Positions 15,080 to 22,122 of a stretch of DNA of 22,122 nt are shown here, one piece after another. The notes below the pieces were generated by a model. That model did not search any database and was not told the DNA's origin. It saw nothing but the letters and a program-made list of their open reading frames with translations. Position numbers and translations under genes: made by a program. The DNA comes from an uncultured euryarchaeote. GTDB taxonomy: Archaea; Thermoplasmatota; Poseidoniia; Poseidoniales; Thalassarchaeaceae. The stretch covers positions 1 through 22,122 of the forward strand of contig CALEIW010000016.1 of the NCBI GenBank assembly GCA_937876055.1, given 5' to 3'. Position 1 is the stretch's first letter; each line of letters opens with the position of its first letter.

Positions 15080-15478
15080 ATGAGCGAGAGAATCAACATT
15101 TCTTCAGGTGCGCCTTGGGAACCTATTGCTGGATACTGCCGTGCAGTCAGAGTCGGCCAATTCATAGAGGTAGCCGGAACTACTGCTGTGGATGCGGAGG
15201 GAAATTTCTTTGGAGAAGGGGATGCAGGTGCTCAAACCCAGTATGTCCTTGAGAAAATCCAGCATGCTATAGAACAGGCAGGTGGTGCCATGTCGGATGT
15301 TGTTCGCACTCGGATTTATGTTACCGACAAAGAGGACATGATGGAGGTTGCAAAGGTGCACGGAAAATTCTTCGGTGAAATATTACCAGTCTCTACTGGC
15401 GTAGAGATTAGCGCCCTAGTAGATGAGAGGCTACTAGTGGAAATCGAGGCAAGCGCGATAATTAGCTCAGATTCCTGA
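15080..15478 (+). CDS. RidA/YjgF/UK114 family protein (enamine/imine deaminase family)
   Basis: RidA-family proteins are trimeric and many hydrolyse reactive enamines or imines formed by PLP enzymes. The 132 residues show the family order: an early SSGAPWEPIAGYCRAV, VGQFIEVAGTT, a helix QYVLEKIQHAIEQAGG, DVVRTRIYVTD (the conserved R-x-R-x-Y/F-V), a KVHGKFFGEILPVST segment, and a closing LLVEIEASAI. The E-I-E-A end and the central Arg that usually binds the substrate carboxylate are present. GGAG lies 8 nt before the ATG. The gene is between the two copies of the methyltransferase 3' end. Its substrate is unknown. Confidence 0.88.
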   Translation: MSERINISSGAPWEPIAGYCRAVRVGQFIEVAGTTAVDAEGNFFGEGDAGAQTQYVLEKIQHAIEQAGGAMSDVVRTRIYVTDKEDMMEVAKVHGKFFGEILPVSTGVEISALVDERLLVEIEASAIISSDS

Positions 15479-15517
15479 GGCATGAGTCATCTCTACTGAT
15501 ATATCCGTAAGAAAGAG

Positions 15518-15544
15518 TATAGACTTCCGCTTCATGGTCTTTGT
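15518..15544 (+). promoter_or_regulatory. TATA-like box, predicted leaderless promoter of the ABM-like gene
   Basis: TATAG at 15518-15522, preceded by the purine-rich AAGAAAGAG, is centred 25 bp before the ATG at 15545. No ribosome binding site lies between. This suggests the gene has its own promoter although it follows the RidA gene. Confidence 0.5.
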
Positions 15545-15871
15545 ATGGAAAAACCGTCGGTTATTCGAATCTGGATTACCAACAAGAATGACAAGGAAAT
15601 CACCTCACAAATGAGTGAATCCATGGAGGAATTTCTTTCAATTGCAATTCAAAATGGCTGCATTGGTTCAACATTTGCCGAAGACGAAGAACGCATCATT
15701 GTCTACACAAGATGGTCGGACGAGATGGTTTTGGAGCGGTTTCGTTCATCGGAAGAATACAAGATCAAAGAAGGAAAAATAATCCAATCATTTGCTGCTG
15801 CAGGTTTCAAAATTCCTGATGATATACTGTTTAATTCAACTGCCAAAATTTTGTTCAGCAACTCGCCGTAG
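15545..15871 (+). CDS. Small 108-aa protein, possibly ABM-like ferredoxin-fold
   Basis: The sequence pattern is strand (SVIRIWITN), helix (MSESMEEFLSIAIQNG), strand (GSTFAEDEERIIVYTRW), helix (DEMVLERFRSSEEYKIKEGKI). This resembles antibiotic-biosynthesis-monooxygenase or dimeric alpha-beta-barrel proteins, in which a central R/S-W followed by a helix with F-R-x-S-x-E-Y is common. The C-terminal ~25 residues do not fit and look like an added tail. The start is supported by a TATA-like box 25 bp upstream. Its stop lies 5 nt from the stop of the convergent methyltransferase gene, right at the border of the repeated segment. The family call is tentative. Confidence 0.6.
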   Translation: MEKPSVIRIWITNKNDKEITSQMSESMEEFLSIAIQNGCIGSTFAEDEERIIVYTRWSDEMVLERFRSSEEYKIKEGKIIQSFAAAGFKIPDDILFNSTAKILFSNSP

Positions 15872-15876
15872 ACTAA

Positions 15877-16596
15877 TTATGGTTCAGGTTTTGTTCCTTC
15901 CCAAATGGTCGCCATTCCAGGAAATACGACCTTAGCAGTGACATTTTCGAATCCTACATCTTCCATCATTCGGACGTAATCACGAGTAGTTCCGAATGTC
16001 ACGTAAGTCTTGGTCAACCATTTCCAAGGGTGGTCCTTTACTCCACAAATAATCCGTGCGTAAGCGCCTACCCAAACCCTCATCCAAAGCCAGCCAAGGA
16101 CCCCATGGATTCGATTCATTTTAGCGGGATCGACAATAACCATCTTTGCTCCAGGCTTCAACACTCGAAGTACCTCTCCTAGCCCAGCCCTTTTGTCGTA
16201 CCAATCTCTGAACGAGAAGAGAGAACATGCACCATCGAAGGAATTGTCATCGAAAGGCAATTCCTCGGCTTTCCCTTGTACAAATTCAACTTCTGAGTCG
16301 CCTCTTTCTTGCCGTTTTGAATTGACTCTTGGTTTTGCCGCTTCGAGCATCAAAGCACTAGGGTCTAGGCATACCAAATCAACTCCAGAAACATCCTCAG
16401 CAAAGCTTCCCGGTCCACATCCAACCTCGAGAATTTTGGCATCTTCACTAGGCAATCTTTGCCTCACCATTCGCCTCCATTTGTCGACTTGACCGATGGT
16501 TGCAAAGCGGTTTATTCGGTCGTAAACAGGGATGGTTGCTTCTAGGTTTAGAATCAACTCGTCCCAGTCCTCTGAGCCGATGGTTTCGTGGTCCAC
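15877..16596 (-). CDS. Class I SAM-dependent methyltransferase, UbiE/MenG-like
   Basis: The 239-residue protein has motif I LEVGCGPGSF (56-65), LVCLDPSALML as motif post-I (74-84), a VQGKAEELPFDDNSFDGA stretch (106-123) and FSFRDWYDKRAGLGEVLRVLKPGA (127-150). This last resembles the region in UbiE/MenG C-methyltransferases that has F-x-x-R-N or R-D before a helix and V-L-K-P-G. A quinone or lipid substrate is a reasonable guess, not shown. The GTG start at 16596 has no ribosome binding site, but it has a TATA-like box 24 bp upstream. The last ~100 bp of this gene are duplicated 954 bp away. Confidence 0.85.
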   Translation of the reverse strand: MDHETIGSEDWDELILNLEATIPVYDRINRFATIGQVDKWRRMVRQRLPSEDAKILEVGCGPGSFAEDVSGVDLVCLDPSALMLEAAKPRVNSKRQERGDSEVEFVQGKAEELPFDDNSFDGACSLFSFRDWYDKRAGLGEVLRVLKPGAKMVIVDPAKMNRIHGVLGWLWMRVWVGAYARIICGVKDHPWKWLTKTYVTFGTTRDYVRMMEDVGFENVTAKVVFPGMATIWEGTKPEP

Positions 16597-16624
16597 AATT
16601 GCCGCGGGAAGTGAGCCTATATTT
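16597..16624 (-). promoter_or_regulatory. TATA-like box, predicted leaderless promoter of the methyltransferase gene
   Basis: On the minus strand AAATATAGGC covers about 16615-16624, with TATA at 16621-16618. It is centred 24 bp before the GTG at 16596. No purine-rich ribosome binding site is present in between. Confidence 0.5.
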
Positions 16625-16690
16625 GGTTAGTTTGGGAACAGGTGCCCCAAAGTATCGGCTGATACATTTCTCAAGTATCGAAGGTTAGCA

Positions 16691-16735
16691 TGATATACCC
16701 ATTTCCGGTCGCCCGCCTCACCAAAGGTGAATGAA
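16691..16735 (+). promoter_or_regulatory. Promoter and ribosome binding site of the ATP synthase operon
   Basis: TGATATACC at 16691-16699 is a TATA-like box that would start transcription near 16720. AGGTGA at 16725-16730 lies 5 nt before the ATG at 16736. This is the only promoter I see for the whole operon within the window. Confidence 0.55.
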
Positions 16736-17050
16736 ATGGGTAACGCAGATGTACTCCGCACCATAAGGGAAGCAGAAGAGGCCGCTGCTGCGGCCATATC
16801 AAAGGCCGAATCAGAGGCTACAAGTATTGTTCAAAAGGCTAGGTTGGAAGCCGCTGAGTCGCTTCAGACAGGACGCACTGATTCTGAAGCAGAAGCACAG
16901 AAAATCGTCGCCGATGCTCGTGCAGCGGCAGAAAAGGAAGCCGGAACAGTATCAGCCGATGGAGATGCAACCATCGATTCAATTCACAACAGCGGAAAGA
17001 AGAACCGTGATAAGGCGGTCAACACAATTCTGGATGCATTCCGAGCGTGA
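16736..17050 (+). CDS. atpH: A-type ATP synthase subunit H (peripheral stalk)
   Basis: The 104-residue protein is almost entirely coiled coil, rich in Ala, Glu, Lys and Gln, with heptads such as IREAEEAAAAAISKAESEA and an ARAAAEKEA repeat. Subunit H (also called G in some nomenclatures) pairs with subunit E in the peripheral stalk that links the catalytic head to subunit I. It is the first gene of the ATP synthase operon, as in methanogens (H-I-K-E-C-F-A-B-D). The start is the ATG at 16736, which has AGGTGA upstream; the in-frame GTG at 16727 overlaps that site. Confidence 0.88.
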   Translation: MGNADVLRTIREAEEAAAAAISKAESEATSIVQKARLEAAESLQTGRTDSEAEAQKIVADARAAAEKEAGTVSADGDATIDSIHNSGKKNRDKAVNTILDAFRA

Positions 17051-17076
17051 AACTCAATCTAAGGAGGCCGCTAGAA

Positions 17077-19188
17077 ATGTCACAGGTTCAGACTAGGCAG
17101 ATGGGTCGTCTGACCGCTGCTGGGACTTTGGACAAGCTTGACGATACACTTAGCCTCCTCGCCCGACTAAAGGCTCTACATTTCGTCGAATATGACGGCT
17201 CAGAGGATGACTTGTCTTTGGGTACACCAAATGACAAGGCTGAGGAGATTGCAAAGTTGCTGAATAAAACTAGGGCAGCAGTTGCTCAAGTAGAGCCAGC
17301 AGGTCCTAGTAAAGCGGCTTCACTGGCTACGGTAAGAAAATCAATCGATGATGGACTAGAGGACAAAGTTGACTCACTACTCGGCGATCTTAGTCGAATG
17401 GACGAAATTGAAAACAGCATTTCCTCACAATCTGAAGAAGAATCGGTATTGTCGTTGCTATCTCCTTTAGGAATCGATATCGAACTACTATCCGGCTACG
17501 AATCAATCACATCATTCGTCGGAACGGTAGACGACGTCAAAGCGGCACAAGCTGCTGCTGGAGATGGAATGTTTGTCAGTGGAACATCTGGGAAAACCGA
17601 TGTAGTTGCAGTTTTCGTTAAGAACGAAGACGCAGACTCTGTATCGTCAGCACTATCTGAAGCGGGATTTGAAGCCATTCAGTTACCCGAAGGCTCAGGT
17701 GATCCGAGTTCCAGGATGAATGATCTAATGGGAGAGAGATTAGCGCTTCAAACTGAGAGTGAAGGACTTTCCAATTCAGTATCAAAATGGGTTGATGATA
17801 ACGGAGAGGACCTCATTTGTGGCCTAGAAGTTCTCGAAAGAGACCACGAATTGATTACTTCCCCAGTGAAAGTAGCCGTATCTGCCCATGCCTTCGTAAT
17901 TGACGGCTGGGTTGAAATGGATAGGTCAGCCGACATCAAGGTCGCTCTTGGCAATGTCTGCACTGTAGTAGATGTTGAGCCATTTGTAATCCAAGCAGGT
18001 GGCGCTCATCACGACCACGATGACGAACACCATGAACCAGAGATGCCACCAATTGCCTACCAACCGAGATCAACAACTAAGCCAATGGAATTGGTTACAG
18101 ATATGGTAGGAAGACCAGGATATGGAAGACTTGACCCTACAGTATTCATGTTCTTCACTTACCCAATTTTCTTCGGCGTAATGCTAGGAGACATGGCTTA
18201 CGGCCTTGCAACCGCCGGTCTGGGGACATTCCTATACAGTAGAGCAGGTACAAATGACACTCTAAAATTAGCTGGCAGATTCTTACAACTAATCGGTGTT
18301 TCCACCTTGATTTTCGGCTATCTATACGCTGAAATAGCAGGTTTTGAAATATTCCTCTATGAAAAATTAACTTATGCTGATGGAAGTTACATGAAAGACT
18401 CAGCAGGTCATTACATGTACAGCGACAATCTATCTCCAGTCGCCTTCCTCAGCGCACTTTACTTCCCATTCGATATCGAACATGGATACGGTTGGGAAGC
18501 ATCCTATGGTTTCAGCCTATCACTTGCTTTCCCATTCCACAGGGTTGGAAGCCACATGACCGATCTAATCATCATCAGTCTCTACATGGGTTGCTTCCAT
18601 GTCCTTCTAGGATTAATCATGGGATTCCGTGATATTCTACTAGTCGGAAATGGGCACGGTGGAGTTGGATTAGTCGCAGCATTCTTCGAAAAAGGAGTTT
18701 GGATGATTTTGTTGGCTGGCGGATTCATGTTTGCGCACGGATTCCTCGGTAGCTACGATGAATTATTGATGCCAGGAGTTGGCCTTATCGCATTCTCAAC
18801 AATTTGTCTAATCTGGACTCTATACAGATACCATGGCTTAGATTTGTTCGTCGCATTCCTAATGGGTCCAGTAGAAGCAATCGGACTAATGCCTACAGTC
18901 ATCTCCTATGTTCGACTTTTCGCAGTAGGAATAGTCGGAGTTAAGATTGCTGAAACCGGCAATCACATGTTCTTTGATAAAATCTCAATGGACGAGCCAT
19001 TGATGGCAGTTTTGCTAATCATTGGTTGGCTCCTAGTCCAAGCATTCGCTTGGTTGCTAGGAGTATTCAGTCCAAACATCCACGCAGCACGTCTGCACAT
19101 GGTAGAGTGGATGAAGCAATATTACGATTCCAGCGGACAACCGTTTTCGCCATTCGGCGGAACCTCGCAATATGTGGAGGGTGAGTAA
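17077..19188 (+). CDS. atpI: A-type ATP synthase subunit I (a subunit)
   Basis: Subunit I carries the ion half-channels and ties the peripheral stalk to the membrane. It has 703 residues. The N-terminal ~300 residues are soluble and partly coiled coil. A His/Asp/Glu-rich linker lies at 311-325 (HHDHDDEHHEPEMPP). The C-terminal half has about seven or eight membrane helices, with the conserved GVMLGDMAYGL (D372) and SYVRLFAVGI, whose R613 is the Arg needed for ion transport. I choose the ATG at 17077 because AAGGAGG lies 10 nt upstream; a GTG at 17047 would add ten residues and overlap atpH. Confidence 0.95.
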   Translation: MSQVQTRQMGRLTAAGTLDKLDDTLSLLARLKALHFVEYDGSEDDLSLGTPNDKAEEIAKLLNKTRAAVAQVEPAGPSKAASLATVRKSIDDGLEDKVDSLLGDLSRMDEIENSISSQSEEESVLSLLSPLGIDIELLSGYESITSFVGTVDDVKAAQAAAGDGMFVSGTSGKTDVVAVFVKNEDADSVSSALSEAGFEAIQLPEGSGDPSSRMNDLMGERLALQTESEGLSNSVSKWVDDNGEDLICGLEVLERDHELITSPVKVAVSAHAFVIDGWVEMDRSADIKVALGNVCTVVDVEPFVIQAGGAHHDHDDEHHEPEMPPIAYQPRSTTKPMELVTDMVGRPGYGRLDPTVFMFFTYPIFFGVMLGDMAYGLATAGLGTFLYSRAGTNDTLKLAGRFLQLIGVSTLIFGYLYAEIAGFEIFLYEKLTYADGSYMKDSAGHYMYSDNLSPVAFLSALYFPFDIEHGYGWEASYGFSLSLAFPFHRVGSHMTDLIIISLYMGCFHVLLGLIMGFRDILLVGNGHGGVGLVAAFFEKGVWMILLAGGFMFAHGFLGSYDELLMPGVGLIAFSTICLIWTLYRYHGLDLFVAFLMGPVEAIGLMPTVISYVRLFAVGIVGVKIAETGNHMFFDKISMDEPLMAVLLIIGWLLVQAFAWLLGVFSPNIHAARLHMVEWMKQYYDSSGQPFSPFGGTSQYVEGE

Positions 19189-19228
19189 TCAACCGACTGT
19201 CTGCTTGGGAAAAAATGGAGGAAGAAAA

Positions 19229-19549
19229 ATGAAGAAAACCGCAATAAAAGGAATGAGTCTATTGTTCGTCTTGTTTGTCGTCGCTGCTTTTGCAACCGGC
19301 GTACAGGCACAGGATGCAGGAGACAATGAGAACACCACAGCAGGTTACGCCGCTCTTGGAGCTGGTGTAGCACTAGGTCTGGCAGCTATTGGTACTGGTA
19401 TGAGCCAGGGTCCAATCGGTGCTGCAGCTGTAGGAATGATTGCAGAGGACAGGTCACGACTTGGTCACGCAATTTTGTTCACTGCTCTACCTGAGACAAT
19501 TGTTCTGTTCGGTTTCCTTGCAATGTTCGTTATGCCAGGCTTAGCCTGA
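19229..19549 (+). CDS. atpK: A-type ATP synthase subunit K (c subunit, proteolipid)
   Basis: Subunit K forms the rotating membrane ring. The 106-residue product starts with a likely cleaved signal peptide (basic MKKTAIKG, hydrophobic core, GVQAQ cleavage site near residue 27) and then a single two-helix hairpin. The first helix contains GAGVALGLAAIGTGMSQGPIG. The second contains LPETIVLFGFLAMF with the ion-binding carboxylate E89. The loop AEDRSRLG is the contact with the central stalk. Whether the ion is proton or sodium cannot be decided from sequence alone. ATG 19229 is chosen because GGAGGAAG lies just upstream; longer in-frame starts would spoil the signal peptide. Confidence 0.93.
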   Translation: MKKTAIKGMSLLFVLFVVAAFATGVQAQDAGDNENTTAGYAALGAGVALGLAAIGTGMSQGPIGAAAVGMIAEDRSRLGHAILFTALPETIVLFGFLAMFVMPGLA

Positions 19550-19599
19550 TTGCGAAAGCAAAGAAATTGAATTTTGAATGAAATTAACGAGTTGATAAT

Positions 19600-20157
19600 A
19601 TGACTCTTGAAGCGCTAGCAGAACAGATTGCAGCCGCGGCTAAAGCCAAAGGCGAAGCAATCACAGAGGCCGCGCGAGAGCAAGCCAAAGAGATCGCATC
19701 AGAATCAGCCGCAACCAATGCGGCTGCTCGCGACGAGGTTGTTGCTCGAGCAAAGCGAGAAAGCGACCAACTTTCCGTAGAAGTTGTAGCATCAGCGCGC
19801 CAAGCAAATCAGAAGCGAGAGCTAATTGCACGCCGTGAAGTCCTAGAAGCGACATGGCAAGAAGTGCAAGAAAAAGTCGGTTCAGCCGATTTAGCTGGTC
19901 GTAATGACATATTGAAATCCCTTCTAAATGAGGCTAAATCTGTAGGTGGAGATATGATTCTACACCCGGTAAATACCGACAGAAAGGCCCTTACTGGAAA
20001 GGGATTCGATCTTGGCGATGATGTTGACGGCTTAGGTGGCTTCATTCTCGAATCTACAGATGGTTCAATATTATTGGACTACAGATTCGATGGACGATTA
20101 CAAGAGGTTTGGGAAGCAAACCTCGGAGCAGTAAACGAACTAATGTTTGGAAATTGA
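19600..20157 (+). CDS. atpE: A-type ATP synthase subunit E (peripheral stalk)
   Basis: The 185-residue protein has a long N-terminal helix rich in Ala, Glu, Lys and Arg (about 1-90), which would pair with subunit H. A globular C-terminal domain follows, with KSLLNEAKSVGGDMILHPVNTDRKAL, GGFILESTDGSILLDYRFDGRL and VWEANLGAVNELMFGN. This GG-x-x-x-x-x-D-G-x-x-x-x-D...F-x-x-R-L signature is the subunit E C-terminal motif. It binds the catalytic head. It lies 50 nt after atpK in the same operon. The ribosome binding site is weak. Confidence 0.92.
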   Translation: MTLEALAEQIAAAAKAKGEAITEAAREQAKEIASESAATNAAARDEVVARAKRESDQLSVEVVASARQANQKRELIARREVLEATWQEVQEKVGSADLAGRNDILKSLLNEAKSVGGDMILHPVNTDRKALTGKGFDLGDDVDGLGGFILESTDGSILLDYRFDGRLQEVWEANLGAVNELMFGN

Positions 20158-20169
20158 ATAGGTGATTAG

Positions 20170-21222
20170 ATGGCAAGATTAGCGACTGGAAGTTCCAATA
20201 TTTCCAATGCTGGAGCGAGAGCAAAGACTCGCAAAGCGTCGCTAATTGATGGCACAAGAATCCGACAACTCCTGCAACAGGGTACAGATTCGATTGGAGC
20301 CAGTATCGGAGAATTCGGATACAGGCAAGAAATGGATCTCTATTCAGCCAGGATGTCTGGGTCAGATGCTATTGAAGCCGCTTTAACCCATAACTTGGAT
20401 AATGACCTAAATTCTGTACTCGGTTTCTGCCAAGGAAACCTAAGAGATCTTGTCGCAATTTATGTCGAGAGATTCCAATACGAGAAGGTCAAGACAGTTC
20501 TCAGGTCAGTATCAAAGGGCGCATCAGATGAGATGATTGCCGATCAGATATTGCCTGAAGAAAATCCAAGCAATGCCCATTGGTTGCATATCGTTCGTAC
20601 AACGGAAACCGTTCAAGAAGCCATAGACGCAATGCGAGGCTCTCCATGGGGGAGATGCCTTGCAAAATTAGATGCAGATACATCTCTCACCGAGATGGAG
20701 GATGCTTTGGATAGACAGTACTTTACTGATTCACTCGCAGCATCCCGAGGCAAAGAGGGAAGCCCTCAACTAATCCGATATCTGCAGACCGAAATAGATC
20801 ACAGGAACATCGTGAACCAGTTTAGAGCACAGAGACAAAACCTGTCTTCTGAAACTCGTGAGAGAATCAACATCCCCGGTGGAAAAATCGCGGATGCTGT
20901 AATCAGAGCTGCTTCACAGGCAGATACACAGGAGGCATTGTTGGAAGCCCTCCGTCGTTCAAATGCCTTCGATGATTCCGGCTTCGAAGAAGCCATGCAG
21001 GAATCCGCCCAACGTGGTACATTTGACCCACTGGTCAATTTACTCAGGCTAAAGAGATTGAAAATGCTTAGGAGATTTTCATACCTCAATCCTGTATCTG
21101 CCTTCCCTGTGATTTACTACATTCAAGCAAAGGTTCTGGAAGTTCAGAATCTACGCCTACTCGTGCGCGGTAAGGCGGCAGGCCTCTCAGATGAGGTCAT
21201 TGAAGCGCACTTATACATCTGA
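20170..21222 (+). CDS. atpC: A-type ATP synthase subunit C (central stalk socket)
   Basis: Subunit C (V-type d) sits on top of the K ring and couples it to the central stalk. The 350-residue, mostly helical protein ends with a conserved block reading PVIYYIQAKVLEVQNLRLL and RGKAAGLSDEVIEAHLYI. This is the family signature, with Y-x-x-A-K-x-x-E-V-x-N-L-R-x-x-x-R-G-K. AGGTGAT upstream of ATG 20170 gives the start. It follows subunit E by 12 nt. Confidence 0.93.
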   Translation: MARLATGSSNISNAGARAKTRKASLIDGTRIRQLLQQGTDSIGASIGEFGYRQEMDLYSARMSGSDAIEAALTHNLDNDLNSVLGFCQGNLRDLVAIYVERFQYEKVKTVLRSVSKGASDEMIADQILPEENPSNAHWLHIVRTTETVQEAIDAMRGSPWGRCLAKLDADTSLTEMEDALDRQYFTDSLAASRGKEGSPQLIRYLQTEIDHRNIVNQFRAQRQNLSSETRERINIPGGKIADAVIRAASQADTQEALLEALRRSNAFDDSGFEEAMQESAQRGTFDPLVNLLRLKRLKMLRRFSYLNPVSAFPVIYYIQAKVLEVQNLRLLVRGKAAGLSDEVIEAHLYI

Positions 21223-21231
21223 GGTGAAAAT

Positions 21232-21531
21232 ATGGAAATCGCAGTAGTTGGGACACCAGAATTCACCCTCGGATTCCAACTCGCCGGCGTAACTCGCCTG
21301 CACAATCCAGCAGACCTAGAGGAGACAGCAACTGTACTTCGAAGTTTGATGGATACACCAGAGGTCGGTATTGTCGTGATTGACAGTTCTGACCTCACCC
21401 AAATGCCTGAGAAGTTGCGAATGCAACTCTCGGAGAGCATTACACCCACAGTACTGGGTATAGGGACTGAGGAGGACAACACCCTTCGCGAGTCCATCAA
21501 GTCAGCTCTAGGAGTTGACCTATGGAAGTGA
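21232..21531 (+). CDS. atpF: A-type ATP synthase subunit F (central stalk)
   Basis: The 99-residue protein starts MEIAVVGTPEFTLGFQLAGV, the family signature of V/A-type subunit F, whose Rossmann-like domain binds the central rotor subunit D and adjusts activity. It continues with IVVIDSSDL and ends with a VDLWK tail. GAGGTGAA lies before the ATG, and the gene is 9 nt after subunit C. Confidence 0.92.
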   Translation: MEIAVVGTPEFTLGFQLAGVTRLHNPADLEETATVLRSLMDTPEVGIVVIDSSDLTQMPEKLRMQLSESITPTVLGIGTEEDNTLRESIKSALGVDLWK

Positions 21532-21559
21532 TTCCAGAAAAAGAAAAGGAAGTGAAAAA

Positions 21560-22122
21560 ATGAGTGAGGAAAATGGAGTGATTTATCGCATTTCAGGACC
21601 AGTAGTTACCGCTGTAGGTATTACCCCCAGAATGTATGAGGTAGTACGTGTAGGTGATGAAGGACTGATGGGTGAAGTCATTGAATTGCACGGAGACCAA
21701 TCGGTTATCCAGGTCTACGAGGAAACATCGGGTATCAAACCGGGTGAACCTGTAGTCAGAACGGGGCAGACTTTGTCTGTTCAGCTAGGTCCGGGTCTGT
21801 TAACACAGATTTACGACGGTATCCAGCGTCCGCTAGAGGACCTTGAGGAGACTATGGGTGTCTTCATCACACGTGGTGTGGATGCTGATGGTCTAGATCT
21901 CAAGAAGAAGTGGGAGTTCAATGCTACCGCTTCGAAAGGAGATGAGGTCAGCGCGGGTCAAGTAATCGGTACCGTACAAGAGACTGAGACTATCGAACAT
22001 CGAGTAATGGTGCCACCAGGAAAGAGTGGTACAATCAAGAGTATCAAATCTGGTGAATATGATGTCACACAGACCGTTTGTACGCTCGATGATGGCACAG
22101 AGATTGCAATGATGCAAGAATG
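21560..22122 (+). CDS. atpA: A-type ATP synthase catalytic subunit A, 3'-truncated by the window edge
   Basis: About 187 residues of the catalytic alpha-like subunit are visible. The start MSEENGVIYRISGPVV is followed by VGDEGLMGEVIELHGDQSVIQVYEETSG, GQTLSVQLGPGLLTQIYDGIQRPL and then the long A-subunit insertion region with VMVPPGKSGTI. The P-loop (GPFGSGKT type) lies beyond the window. ATG 21560 has GGAAGTGA upstream. The gene follows subunit F by 28 nt. The expected next genes are subunits B and D, outside the window. Confidence 0.95.
   Translation, partial: MSEENGVIYRISGPVVTAVGITPRMYEVVRVGDEGLMGEVIELHGDQSVIQVYEETSGIKPGEPVVRTGQTLSVQLGPGLLTQIYDGIQRPLEDLEETMGVFITRGVDADGLDLKKKWEFNATASKGDEVSAGQVIGTVQETETIEHRVMVPPGKSGTIKSIKSGEYDVTQTVCTLDDGTEIAMMQE

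Noticed and set aside
1..22122. CRISPR arrays, insertion sequences, rRNA genes, integrases
   Set aside because: I looked for regularly spaced repeats, transposase or integrase motifs and rRNA signatures on both strands and saw none.

Overview
The window looks like a chromosomal segment of an archaeon, most likely a planktonic euryarchaeon of the Marine Group II / Poseidoniales type in Thermoplasmatota. The lineage is an inference. Archaeal markers are pelota, a multi-OB-fold RPA with an RPA-associated protein, a polyprenyl diphosphate synthase beside a geranylgeranyl reductase, and an A-type ATP synthase operon in the order H-I-K-E-C-F-A. Mixed into this core are genes of clearly bacterial type (RNase PH, MogA, and probably formate-tetrahydrofolate ligase).

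Layout. 1-3093 (+): the 3' part of formate-tetrahydrofolate ligase, pelota, and an unrecognised protein that abuts pelota. 3208-4374 (+): an endonuclease IV-like TIM-barrel protein with a long charged tail. 4387-5942 (-): tRNA-Phe(GAA), a bacterial-type RNase PH upstream of it on the same strand, and MogA. 6181-8810 (+): RPA and its RPA-associated partner. 8811-10972 (-): a protein with three SAP-like segments, whose stop codon touches that of the RPA operon, and a degenerate HemC-like protein. 11062-13176 (+): polyprenyl diphosphate synthase and geranylgeranyl reductase, which together suit archaeal membrane lipid or isoprenoid synthesis. 13177-16596: an accessory islet with three unannotated membrane microproteins, an alpha/beta hydrolase, a RidA-family protein, an ABM-like small protein and a UbiE-like methyltransferase. 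16736-22122 (+): the A-type ATP synthase operon, cut by the window end inside subunit A.

The islet holds the most unusual structure. The last ~100 bp of the methyltransferase gene are present twice in direct orientation, 954 bp apart, with an 82-bp perfect core. The RidA and ABM-like genes lie between the copies. This is the arrangement left when an element inserts at the 3' end of a gene and regenerates it, although no integrase is visible. The same area has two tandem microproteins that align without gaps, and one more microprotein on the opposite strand.

Two promoter styles can be read. Several genes have a TATA-like box 24-28 bp before the start codon and no Shine-Dalgarno sequence, which predicts leaderless mRNAs. 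Others (RPA, the ATP synthase operon) have a TATA-like box farther upstream and an AGGTGA-type ribosome binding site.
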